DNA from: Agriotes lineatus
Lineage: Eukaryota > Arthropoda > Insecta > Coleoptera > Elateridae
Length of the DNA: 64,000 nucleotides
NCBI GenBank assembly: GCA_940337035.1
Contig: CALNHX010003286.1
Coordinates: 1 to 64,000 of the forward strand
Direction of reading: 5' to 3'
This document shows, one piece after another, positions 21,847 to 32,133 of this stretch. The translations under genes and the position numbers were made by a program. Every line of letters starts with the position of its first letter. Position 1 is the first letter of the stretch. Under the pieces are notes generated by a model. It did no database searches. It was not told the DNA's origin and worked only from the letters and a program-made list of their open reading frames with translations.

Positions 21847-22735
21847 ATACGTATAATAGGAAGGTGATCCTTCATGCTTTTAACGGAGATGCCCTGATAT
21901 GAAGCAATAAAACTCAATAGTATTCTCCACGAACATTTATTTTAAAGTTATAGATGGCTATATGTTTCGAAACCAAACTGGTTTTATTCTCAGGCCATAA
22001 TGATCATTAGTAGTAGAAGCACATGTTAAAATTGAGGTTAAAATGAGGTTAAGATTTTAAACGTTGAAAACGAGGTAGAAATAATATTTACAAAATACAC
22101 AGACACACATTGGAGACGAAAAAATAATTAACCAGCAAACTACGTTATAAAAATCGTTGTACTAGTTAATACATCAAAATATAAAAATTTAAAATTAAGC
22201 AAGTAAAAGAGAAGCTGTCATTGAAGATGAACAGCTCTCAGACTGAGTCAGACTGGTATGTTATAATGGTTTTTATGTATGTAAATGGTTTTATGTTATA
22301 ACAATAATTATTATACTTTAGCTATTACATCTGACTTTTACTATACTTTAGTTTATTTTCAATCAATTCTCTTCTAAAATTTAATTTAAGTAACTCATTT
22401 GCCCTTTTATAAGTTATGGATTATCAATATTATTAAATTTCTAGCTCCGGTAGAAAAACATTTTACTCTTGACTGAAAACACAGGTCGGATTCGCTCATA
22501 ATCTAGACTGCTTTTATTCCTGAAAATTCATGCTTTTACTTCATGACAACTTGTACGGCTGTCACCTGCACTTCAAATTATGCAAGTGAAAAATCAATTA
22601 CAAATACCTCCTCGTTACATGTCATTTAACAAATATCAAATAGTAAGTACTCCTCTCTTTAAAATTACCTCACTTCACTCTTTCTATATTTTTCTTTCAG
22701 GTTTTACATAAATACCTGTAGTCCGACACCTGTTC
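21847..22735. other. AT-rich stretch, unassigned
   Basis: No coding motif. TATGTTTCGAAACCAAACTGG near 21960 followed by a pyrimidine-rich segment could be the edge of an old retroelement but is not diagnostic. Confidence 0.3.
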
Positions 22736-23780
22736 ATAAACCTCGATACTCACCTTTACCAAATCAAACGCATCCAGTAGTCTCACAGAGATCTCCCAAC
22801 GTCCAAACAAATCCCAGTAGAAACTCAACCAAACACCAGGATCCGCAAAGATTTCCCAGCCAAACAAGATAAGGCATCTACCACCTTTCTCCAACCGCCA
22901 AAAAACTGATCAGCAGCAAACGCCTTTCACGTCTTTCTACCAAAGTTCTCAAGCCACCGACGACCTAGTATCACGAACCTCGATTAGATATAAGTTACAA
23001 GATGTCACTTCAATGACAAGCTTGGCGAATTAGAATTCCATTAGATGAACACCTTCTATCCACACCATAAAACGCTCACTCTGCTAACAATCTCGATGTA
23101 AACCACTTCCCTGTTAGCAAATTTATATGATGTAATTGATTGACAATAAACTCAGTTCTACATCCAATTCCAGAAATTACTTTTGTAGATTATAACTGTA
23201 TTACTTAGGACATTCTCACCACATCCATTTTCTTTCTCCTTACCATCTTCACATCTTTAAATCTTTTAAAATTTACTTTTATGTTCTTCTCACAAAATTA
23301 ATGTTTTATTAATAATCTTTTACATTCCAAAAAACAGATTAAACTTTGTATAAAGGGTTTATTTTATAAATTTATTACATATTTTTTGTACCAAATTATT
23401 TTTCAGACTATTAAATATTATTATCTCCTTAGTGATTTAGTTTAGCATATATTTTATAGCCAACACTCTATATAAACTTTATCATATTTTTCTAACACCC
23501 ACTATGTTGAATTATATTTCGCGAATAGTTATTTGTCATTAATCATAATCCTCCACTTTATTTTGGATAATAATTAAATTATGTTAGAATCTTATTGTTT
23601 CTTATATAGCATCATTCAATTGAATTTTCAATTCTATTTTATTTCTTTACCAAATACATTTTAATAATTTCGATATCCTTCTAATACTTACATTCATCTT
23701 TGTAATTTAATACTGTATTCTTTTAACTTTTTTAATCTGGTATTAAACCCTTATACTAAAAACTATTACTACAGTATATA
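22736..23780. repeat. Pyrimidine-rich dispersed repeat, copy 1
   Basis: Diverged direct-repeat partner of 29700-30525. Shared landmarks in order: GCTAACAATCTC, CAATAAACT, CCAACACWCTATATAARCTTTA, ACCCACYATG and TATTTGTCATT. A C-rich first half gives way to a very AT-rich second half. No protein is recognisable. Could be the 3' part of an unknown retroelement or transcript. Confidence 0.5.
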
Positions 23781-24210
23781 TTTGACCAAAGGTATTTTTG
23801 ATTTCAAGACAGATAAATATAATCCGCATGCAAAATATAGTCTTCCTCCAACAAGTAGTTTTCGAGTTATACCGCCAACAGACGAACAGATAGACAGAAT
23901 TAAGAAAACATGTTTTTCGTCGCTTAAGGCGGCTTTACACGTGTATAGTAGTTAAAGCAAGTTAATAAATCAAGTAGCTTAATTTAGTTACTTACATCAT
24001 GTAAACATTTTCGTTTAGTACTTAAGCAAGTAAAGAATTTAGTAAACTACGTTGTGAAGTCAATAGAAATCAGTTCTATTTACTTGAGCAAGTGGCGTAG
24101 CCCCACCACGATTTTCGGTAACTAAACGCAAACTAAATAAAGTGTAGACAGGATAGTTTAGTAAAGTATATTAGTCAGACCAGCCGTTTACCAGATAATT
24201 TGTTGAAACA

Positions 24211-24440
24211 TGGAATGAAGAAACAACATTAAAAAGTGTGCAAGAATATCGAGAGACAGAATGTTTGTGGAATACCAAAGCTAGCATTTACAAGAATAAA
24301 CAAGCCCCAGAAAAGGGCCTACAAAAAAATTGAGGGCATTATGGGAATTGAGGGATTTGGAGTTGCAGAAATAAGAAAAAAAATACGGGCAATACGATAA
24401 ACTTATTCTCAAGAAAATAATAAAATAAAAGAGTCTAAGT
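24211..24440 (+). pseudogene. MADF-domain protein fragment
   Basis: The plus strand reads EETTLKSVQEYRETECLWNT, KASIYKNKQ, then after a one-base frameshift AYKKIEGIMGIEGFGVAEIR, KKIRAIR, a stop and TYSQE. This is the canonical MADF layout (L..VxxYxxLW, Y.NK..R..AY..I, G..V...I..LR..Y..E). MADF proteins bind DNA and accompany the Harbinger transposase. With one frameshift and a stop it is not functional. Confidence 0.65.
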
Positions 24441-24607
24441 GAAAAATACATTTCTTTAATAACGAACGAATTATTGCACGTTGTGCCATTTTAAAATGTC
24501 AACGTCAACTAAACAATTGTGCTAAAATGTGTGTAAACGTGCTCGCTTATCTAAACTACTACATTTTCTAGCTACTTGATTTAAGTAACTTGCTTTAGCT
24601 ACTATAC

Positions 24608-25081
24608 CCGGGTGACAATGAAACTACTACCCACGGCGGCATTTCGAAACGGCTTGAGATAGAAATATGCAATTCGGTATGTCGATAGGGTTGAAAATAC
24701 TTGTCAAAATTCAATTTTTTTTTAAAACTGTAGCAACCTCTGTCCTGGCCTACTCCGTTTTTCCGTAAAATACAAACAAATAGTAATTACGGCATATTTT
24801 TAAGCGGCTCTACTTTAAAAACTATTAATTTTAGACATAGGATATGTTAAACAAAAGTTATTTAGAATTGTTCAGAGAGTCATAAAAAGAGAAAATATAT
24901 AGGGTGTCCCATTTAAAATAACAAAGTCAAGGTTATTTCCGGTGAAACCGGAAACGACGTTCAATTGTTTTTATGTTGCAATTGTTCAAAAATTTCAACC
25001 CTATCGACATACCGAATTGCATATTTCTATCTCAAGCCGTTTCGAAATGCCGCCGTGGGTAGTAGTTTCATTGTCACCAGG
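24608..25081. mobile_element. 474-bp TIR element with TATAC duplication
   Basis: Ends CCGGGTGACAATGAAACTAC and its near-perfect inverse (CCTGGTGACAATG...), pairing for about 85 bp through CTTGAGATAGAAATATGC. TATAC occurs on both sides (24603-24607 and 25082-25086). It is inserted in the right TIR of the Harbinger-like element, which fixes its borders. No coding capacity; internal AGGGTGTCCCATTTAAAATAA looks like the end of another small repeat. Confidence 0.75.
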
Positions 25082-25734
25082 TATACGTGTAGAGCAGCCT
25101 TTAGGGACACTGAAACATGAAGATCTGAAAAAATCTCGGAAGGTGATTTATCGCGATTACAATAGGTCCTTGTTTTTTTAGACCAGGGAAGTAAACAGAT
25201 TAAAAACTCTCACAGAGCGTCATTGTCGCAAGACCATACCAGCTGTCTTCGATTGAGTTTGATTTGTTCAATAATATCAATTTTGATAACTTAGGGGAGT
25301 TCCGGGCAGGATGACATAGTAAGGTAAGATGACACAGCGCCCATTGCGAATTAAATATTCGCGCCAGTTGAGCAACAACGAGTTTACTCATGGTCTCATA
25401 GATGACGCTTCATCAGAAATTGTTTACAGCTGTCAGTTCAACGAAGTTTTCAGAAAAATGATCGCAAACATTTTTGGCAGTTGAAAACTTCTTCAATATT
25501 GTAATGGTAATATCTGCAGACAGGTACGTATTCAAATGTTTTTAAGTATGGTAATGCTAATAGCAATTATTGTTTGTTTTATATTTAAAGAAAAACATGT
25601 TTACAAATAATCCATTGGTTAAAGTTTTGTCGATTCCTGGTAAAACGACATACCTGCCGTCAGTTTAAGATGACATACTATGCACATGATCTTAGCCTAA
25701 TGTGAGTGCATAATGATGAATGTTTAAATAATAT

Positions 25735-26450
25735 GTTTTTTCCTACACTAGCATTGAAAGAGCTACTTTGCCGTACAATTTATTAATCAGAAAGTTGCAC
25801 TTTGCAAAGTGCTACTTTGCCGTACGTTTCCTTACAACACATATAAAACGTTACGTACATAATAATATTACTCTACTTATTTGCGATATACGAGAATAAA
25901 TTTAGTATTCCGTTTTGTATGCTAGTGTACGAAAATAGTAATTTACGTAACAAGTATAGAAAGTGGAGCTTTTCAGTACGAGTGAGATGTTTCCGGAAGA
26001 GGCCGTTAGGCCGAGTCCGGAATTTCGAGACGAGTATGGAAAAGCCACTTTTATACGAGTTTCATACAATATTTTTTCGTACACTAGCATACAAAACGGA
26101 ATACTAAATTTATCCTCGTATATAGCAAATAAGTAGAGTAATATTAATGTAATGTAATATTATATGTGTTGTAACTAAGGAAACGTACGGCAAAGTGCTA
26201 CTTTGCCGTACGAATACCGCAAAATACTACTTTGCCGTACGAATACCGCAAAGTGCAACTTTCTGATTAATAAATTGTACGGCAAAGTAAATCTTTCAAT
26301 GCTAGTGTACGAAAAAATATTGTACGAAACTCGTATGAAAGTGGCTTTTCCATACTCGTCTCGAAATTCCGGACTCGGCCTAACGGCCTCTTCCGGAAGC
26401 ATCTCACTAGTACTGAAAAGCTCCACTTTCTATACTTGTTACGTAAATTA
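25735..26450. repeat. Nested palindromic units (CTAGTGTACGAAAAA family)
   Basis: Two units face each other. Each has GTACACTAGCAT-type ends, TTTGCCGTAC repeats, a stem with AAGTGGAGCTTTTCAGTAC and GACGAGTATGGAAAAGCC, and the turn GGCCGTTAGGCCGAG. The right unit (about 26200-26450) is the inverse of most of the left one (25740-26110). TACGGCAAAGT motifs are repeated between them. Same design as the palindromic family described in the findings. Confidence 0.7.
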
Positions 26451-26472
26451 CTATTCTTTTTATTTCAGTTTG

Positions 26473-26710
26473 TACAGTCGTGTTCAAATAAATCTGGGAC
26501 AATGTTGTTTTCATATGCAGGTTGAGTTAAGAATTGAAGAATATCTCCATGGATTTCCTGCTATCAGAAAGAGTTACAGATTTCAGTACCTGTTAAAGTT
26601 TAATGTAACTCTTTCTGATAGCAGGAAATCCATGGAGATATTCTTCAATTCTTAACTGATGCTACATATGAAAAAAAACATTGTCCCAGATTTATTTGAA
26701 CACGACTGTA
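26473..26710. mobile_element. 238-bp near-perfect foldback MITE
   Basis: Ends TACAGTCGTGTTCAAATAAA and its inverse; arms of about 105 bp are almost identical (through CTCCATGGATTTCCTGCTAT) with a 28-bp loop. It is flanked by CAGTTTG on both sides (26466-26472 and 26711-26717). High arm identity suggests recent insertion or strong arm homogenisation. Confidence 0.8.
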
Positions 26711-26726
26711 CAGTTTGTTACTATGA

Positions 26727-26945
26727 CAACGAAGAAGACTAGAGTCAACTCTATGGGCAAGATGACCACTCGGAGAATGATGATGATGCCGCCTACATTT
26801 ATTGTAATGACTTGTACAAACATTCCAGGCCAAAAGAGCATTGGGTAAGGTGCCAGTCTTGCTTGAATTGGTGCCACACATTGTGTGCAGGTGTTCCATA
26901 TAAAATATAGCAATTAACGTGTGAATTGTGCATAAATAAGAAGTC
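26727..26945 (+). pseudogene. PHD-like zinc finger of a pogo-type transposase
   Basis: The frame reads DDAAYIYCNDLY, KEHWVRCQSCLNWCHTLC, AGVPYKI, stop, QLTCELC. The spacing of CxxC, WxH..C and CxxC is that of the PHD-like finger at the C-terminus of many insect Tigger/jerky-type transposases. Stops lie before and inside it. The DDE domain is missing. Confidence 0.55.
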
Positions 26946-27404
26946 TTATATTGACTATGTCATCTTAGACGAACTTGTGTCATCTTACCCAACTTCTACT
27001 TGCTTGTTTAATATGTTATTATTTTTTAATGCTTACTTTCAGGTGTTTCAAATACATTTTTCTATGATTGTAATAAACAAGAGTTTATGTACATACTTTG
27101 TTTTATTTCTTAGTATTTTGTAATTTCGCTCCAATTAAAAAGTATGTCATCTTGCCTGGAACTCCCCTAATTGCGCCATTTGCAAATGTTCAATTCCAAC
27201 GTGCTGCTCTGACAAGATTATTTGTTAAGAATACATGTCCTGTGCTTTGTTTATGTATTTATTTACGAGTATTACCTATTTTAAATTTGTTCCTAATTTT
27301 GTTGTTTGTTTTTACTTCCCTCGCCTAAGGCGAAAGATGTATTGTAATTTTGAAAAAATCATCTTCCACCATTTCTTCAGATCTTCACGTTGTAGGGTCC
27401 CTAG

Positions 27405-28440
27405 ATGACGAAATGGCTATTTTTGTATCTAGAATGCGAAATGCTACTTTTGCGTTCGAGAATGAAAGTTACCCATTCGAGAACGTAAAAGCATTTCGCA
27501 TTCGAGATGCAAACTATGATTTTTCGAAAACTGCAATAAAACTAAGTAGTATGAGAATTAAAAAAAATAAATAAGGTAACTGTCAACGTTAATTGACAAT
27601 TTTATATTTCATAAACAATTAATTTTTGAACCACGGCCTGCTGAATTGTTTAACAAACGTCAAAGTGATGTATAAATTTAACTCACTGCAATACCAGCAA
27701 CTTCAATTTACATGTAGTACAACATATATTAGTCATGTTTATAATAGTTTATAATAGTTATTAGTATCTATTGAAATTTTAAATAAATAAATATAAAACT
27801 AATGTGGGTTACTTAATTAATAAAATCACAAATAAGTTCCTAAAAAATTACAGTTTTTTTAACATTTCTTTTATGTTCTAGAACGCAAAAGAGTTTTGCG
27901 TTCTAGAACATAATAGTATATTAAAGTATGAGTGGATAACAAGGTCTTTAAAACACGTGCGAGTTTTCGAGCACGACGGCGTAGCCGGAGTGCTCGAAAT
28001 AGAGCAAGTGTTTTAAAGACCAGTTATCCACGAATACTTTACGCTATTTTTTATTATACCTCCAATACTGGAAATAAATTACGCACTAAAAACTTAGAAA
28101 TAATTTTTGTCGTGATAAATCGAAAGGGCATAATAATATTGCTACTATAGTTACGAGAATTATTTACGTTTTTGTCGCGTCCATGTCCGTTGTTGCATTC
28201 AGTCGTTTCCTTGACAACCTTTAAAGCTCGGCGAGCTTTAATCGCCTGTATTCGCACGCTCAGGCGTGCTTTAAACGGCGATTCTGATGCAGGTATAATA
28301 AAATAGCTATTAAGGCAACTAGTGTTTTACAGAGGATTTAAAAATCGAGGTCGATCATGTTAAAATTTGAGCGAAGCGAGAATTTTATGATCGACCGAGA
28401 TTTTTAAACTGTAAAACACGAGTTGGCTTCAATATTTTTT
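27405..28440. repeat. Cluster of palindromic units
   Basis: At least four foldbacks in a row: 27420-27520 (ATGCGAAATGCTACTTTTGCG and inverse), 27880-28060 (TCTTTAAAACACGTGCGAG stem, turn GACGGCGTAGCCGGAG), about 28190-28290 (AAAGCTCGGCGAGCTTT and CGCACGCTCAGGCGTGC) and 28295-28435 (CGATCATGTTAAAATTTGAG stem, turn GAGCGAAGCGAG). Ends contain AATAGTATATTA or AAAATAGCTATTA on the left and ATATTTTTTCTAC or ATTTTTTATTATAC on the right. Confidence 0.75.
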
Positions 28441-28462
28441 CTACAGCCGAGGAGTTTGTTAG

Positions 28463-28845
28463 CCAAATGCCCTCGAGGCTTCGCCCCTCTCCAAAGCGGC
28501 CCTCGGGGCTCCACCCCTCCCCAAGGGGGCTTTCGGGGCTCCGCTCCTCTCCAAGGGGGCCCTCGGAGCTCGGCCCCTCTCCAAGGGGGCCTTCAGGACT
28601 CGGCCCCTATCCAAGGGGGCCCTCGGGGCTCTACCCTTCTCCAAGGGTGCCCTCGGGGCTCCGCCCCTCTTCAAGGGGGCCCTCGGAACTCCGCATCTCC
28701 CCAAGGGGGCCCTTGGGGCTCCGCTCTTCCCCAAGGGGGTCCCGGGGCTCCGCCCCCCTCCAAGGGGGTCCCGGGGCTCCGCCCCCCTCCAAGGGGGCCA
28801 TCGGGACTCGGCTCCTCTCCAATCGGGCCCTCGGGAATCCGCATA
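28463..28845. repeat. 30-bp GC-rich minisatellite, about 12.5 copies
   Basis: Unit close to CCCTCGGGGCTCCGCCCCTC plus TCCAAGGGGG, period exactly 30 bp over most of the array, so copies stay in the same codon phase. Each unit has the dyads GGGGCTCCGCCCC and CCCCTCTCCAAGGGG. Because 30 is a multiple of 3, several frames on both strands are open and give 129-198-codon ORFs with 10-residue repeats; these are not evidence of a gene. Confidence 0.9.
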
Positions 28846-29190
28846 CAAATCGGTCCACTATAATAACTGTACTTTTAATCTTCACAAATAATGTTTTATC
28901 AACTCTTAAAATACTCCGTGCTTTAAATGGAATGGCGTGTTTTATAGACAACATAAAGCACGCTGCATATGACCCTTGGAAACAGTTTAAAATCACGGCT
29001 AAAGAAAAAAGTATTTCGCTGTTAAGTGACAAAAAAGAATCACTTTGCTTACTGAGAATTTAACGAAAATGTCAACATTTGATGACAGTTTTCGAAAAAA
29101 ACATTTTTTCTCAATTCCGTCTGTTTGTTAACAGCATACGTCAAAAAGTTTTTGTTAGAGGAAGACAATATTTTGCATGCGGATTTTATA

Positions 29191-29699
29191 TACCGGTGGT
29201 CAATTAAGAAGGGCACTCTGCCCTATCTCGAAAAGTAGTTGTCGTAAAGACTTGAGGTAAAAAAAATTATGACTAAAGCGGCCAAGAGAAAATGCTGGAA
29301 ATTATTTTTAAGTTTCTAGAATGACCACCAAGGGGCGTAATCAAATTCTTGAATTTTAAATCTCGTTTTTTGATGAATATTCTTATATTACAGATAGCTA
29401 AAATGGAACCGTTTTAAATCTGAGATAAATTCGATTCTTTTTCGTTAAGTGCGTTTTGCTCTATCTCTTAAGGGAAAGTGGTGGGGGGTGTCCGAACATT
29501 TTCGGAAATAAATGTCAATAACTTCAAAATGGCTGAACGGATTTTGTCAAACCTAGAGTCGTTGAAAAGGGCTTTTCTTGGGCTATCAATGCTGCCTTGA
29601 GCGGATTGATTTAGATTGTTTGTGTTGCCGCTGATTGAATATTGCCCTTCTGATATTGATAAGTGACAACTACTAGGGTTTGTTTGGATCCATAAACAG
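29191..29699. other. Stretch without a supported gene
   Basis: AT-rich sequence between the foldback arm at 29095-29185 and the dispersed repeat at 29700. A CTAGGGTTTGTTTGG / CCTAGTTG pair near 29675-29705 forms a small inverted repeat. Confidence 0.4.
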
Positions 29700-30525
29700 A
29701 CCCTAGTTGTTGTCATTTATCTCCAACACCGTATACAAAGCCACTCTCCCAAAGTATTCCACCGACCAGCATCAAGGACCCCGCACAAGGACAAGACACC
29801 AGACCTCAATTGCCAAATCCTTCAAACATGTTCCCTCTGCCAACGATCTCCTCGAAACTCTCCTTCCGTGCCAACAGCTCGCTGTAATCCAACTCAATTT
29901 ATGTGCAGTGTCAAATATAATTCCTCAATAAACTTAATTCAATATTTCTTTCTATTTAATTTCTTCTTAGCACTGATTTAGTCTTCTCGCCGTTTTCTCT
30001 GTCTTCCTTCATTTTGGTATAATCATCTTCTTATTTTAAAATTTCATTTTTATTCCACCACTCAAATTTTGCCTTAATTGTAACCCTTTTTATTTTCCAA
30101 ACATTTTACTTTTTAAAATAGGGTTTATTTCATAATTTCCAGTTACACAAATTAATTACAGCTTTTCATTCAAATTTGTTATCTTAATAATCAAAACAAA
30201 GTCCTTAACTAATCATGTTTCTCCTTCCAACACACTATATAAGCTTTATTTTGATTTCTACCCACCATGTGCAGCAATCTATCTCTATTATTTGTCATTA
30301 TATTCCAATTTCATATTTAGATATTACATTAAATTCGAATCCTTCGGTTTCTCAATAAGTCTCATATTATTCAGTTATAAATTCTATTTTCTTTTCTAAT
30401 TACATACCAATTATTCAAATACCCAATTCATATTCAAATTGATCCCTATAATATCCAACTACTGTAATTCCTTAACCCTATTTTTAAATTTAGTTTTATA
30501 CCCCTGTATTCATATCATTACAATA
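29700..30525. repeat. Pyrimidine-rich dispersed repeat, copy 2
   Basis: Diverged direct copy of 22736-23780; see that entry for shared landmarks. Also C-rich first, then AT-rich. Confidence 0.5.
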
Positions 30526-31627
30526 TTTACCTGGCATGAAACCGAGAAAATTTCGGACAAATATATACAGGGTGACCACCTTCAAAATTCATTTTTGCTA
30601 ATTTTTGCTTTAACTGGGGAATAGATAAAAGTAATAATTTGCACATAGGTCAGGCTTTACACCTGATGAAAATTGGACCCAACCGATGCAGGATAATGTT
30701 GTAAAGGGGTCAAAAAGTTTCAACAATAAGTCCGTTCTGTTAAATACAGCAGCGTATCGCAAAGCCGGGAGAAGTCCGTGATGGGCCCATAGATCAGACG
30801 GCCGGATTTAAATTAGCGTTCGCTGGAGCTGTAGTTCGAATCCCATTGCCGGTATTGTTTTTTTATTTGAAATTGGTTTAATTTGAGTTACCAAGTGTTT
30901 CTTTTTGTTTCAGTATTATTACGAGCTTGAAGATATTTTACTCCTATTTTCCTTTACTTTTTAAAATTATTTAGTATCACAACGTCCACTTGCGAGGGAA
31001 ATTCTGAGTAAAGCCTTTTACAGATTTTTTCATTCCGTAAGTCACCAAATTTCTGTACTTATTAAAAAAGTTGAATGTGCAAAAAATTGCGCTGCTTCGA
31101 GTGGCAACTTTCCTTAATCCGGTGAGGTGCATAGTACATTCAAAATATCCTTCAAACTAATTATTGAGTTAAAATCTTAAATGCACTTTAATTTTATGTT
31201 CTGCAAATCATACTAAAACCCAAATTATTCCTTTTAAGATACTGCTATAAATGTAGTCACCAATGCATACCGACCTTCCCGAAATTAATAAATCGCAGGT
31301 CTCTAGTGTATTTAAATATTTTTAGTATTACAGCTTGGCAAAGGTAGCTTGGCGTCTGGTGAAAATCGAAACTAATGTTAGAATCTAGTTTTTCAAGTTT
31401 CGTGTTGGTAACATTTTTGACAACTATCATATTGACATTCAATCGTTAACCTTATTTAAGCTAAATGACACAATAAATCAGAGGCGTACTTCAGATTTAA
31501 CAAACGGGAGGTAATATACTGCACAGAATTTGGTTATGTTATAAAGAAGAACATAAATTTGTAGTCTCACACAGGATTAATTATAGGCTTCTTCTTAAAA
31601 GGACAAAGATTAGTCGTGAAGACCTAA
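30526..31627. other. AT-rich stretch; tRNA-like relic near 30.8 kb
   Basis: TAGTTCGAATCC (about 30833-30843) matches a pol III B box and is followed by CATTGCC and a T run, but the flanking bases do not form a T-arm stem and no clear A box lies at the right distance. At most a SINE or tRNA relic. Nothing else is seen. Confidence 0.35.
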
Positions 31628-31875
31628 TACCGAGATAAAAAAAAATATTCTGAGCAGGCCTTGATATGTGTTATACGTTTGGCAGTACAGAAATGTATTG
31701 TCAGTCTATGTCAAATTCGAGATTTGCAGGTTAAGTTTTACGTCAGTCTGTGTCAAACAACAAACAAAACCTAACTTTTTAATCTCGAATTTGACATAGA
31801 CTGACAATACACTTCAGTACTGCCAAACGTATAACACATATCAAGGCATGCTCAGATATTTTTTTTATCTTGGTA
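31628..31875. mobile_element. 248-bp foldback element
   Basis: Ends TACCGAGATAAAAA and TTTTTTATCTTGGTA; arms pair through CTTGATATGTGTTATACG, TTTGGCAGTAC, GTATTGTCAGTCTATG and AATTCGAGAT with small differences, around a ~50-bp loop that itself has GTCAGTCTGTGTCAAA. Non-coding, MITE-like. Confidence 0.75.
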
Positions 31876-32133
31876 CAATGTGTTAAACTTACATGTTATT
31901 ATCAAGTTTCATAATGTAACGGTTTTTAATATACAACACACTTGTGGCTTATTTGTCTTATTGATTTACCGAAACTTATTAAAATTAACGAGCAACAAAC
32001 AACGAATAATTAACAATAATTGTCTTTAACACTAACAAATGTTCGATTTCGCGGCAGCTGCAGTATAACTCGTCAGAATAATAATGTTTTAACATATACG
32101 CCAGGGCCATATGTCTATCCTCCACCTGTTTTA

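Larger units (their letters stand above)
23927..25101 (+). mobile_element. Harbinger-like element with MADF fragment
   Basis: Left end AAGGCGGCTTTACACGTGTA, continuing GTATAGTAGTTAAAGCAAGTT. The right end is its inverse but is split by a second insertion: 24540-24607 carries AACTTGCTTTAGCTACTATAC and 25082-25101 carries TATACGTGTAGAGCAGCC. It encodes a MADF-domain fragment, the type of DNA-binding accessory protein carried by PIF/Harbinger elements. The 3-bp target duplication (TTA/TAG) is not exact, so ends are plus or minus a few bases. Confidence 0.6.
25292..27172 (+). mobile_element. pogo-like element with PHD-type finger remnant
   Basis: Left TTAGGGGAGTTCCGGGCAGG continuing ATGACATA; right is its inverse, TATGTCATCTTGCC...GGAACTCCCCTAA, about 28 bp with few mismatches. 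The interior keeps a cysteine/histidine finger typical of the C-terminus of some insect pogo/Tigger transposases; most of the interior was replaced by two palindromic blocks and a 238-bp foldback. Confidence 0.55.
23790..29190. repeat. Large foldback with arms split by later insertions
   Basis: Sequence at about 23815-23925 (ATCCGCATGCAAAATAT, GTCTTCCTC) returns inverted at 29095-29185. 25102-25200 (AACATGAAGATCTGAA, AGGGAAGTAAA) returns inverted at about 27305-27400. The left arm is split by the Harbinger-like element at 23927-25101 and the right arm by the palindrome/minisatellite block at 27405-29090. The pogo-like element 25292-27172 sits in the centre. Confidence 0.6.

Noticed and set aside
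28423..29063. Several overlapping open frames of 129-198 codons on both strands
   Set aside because: They are produced by the 30-bp minisatellite, whose period is a multiple of three; simultaneous openness on both strands argues against coding.
30770..30860. Possible tRNA gene
   Set aside because: A B-box-like TTCGAATCC is present, but acceptor and T-arm stems do not pair and no A box is at the right distance.
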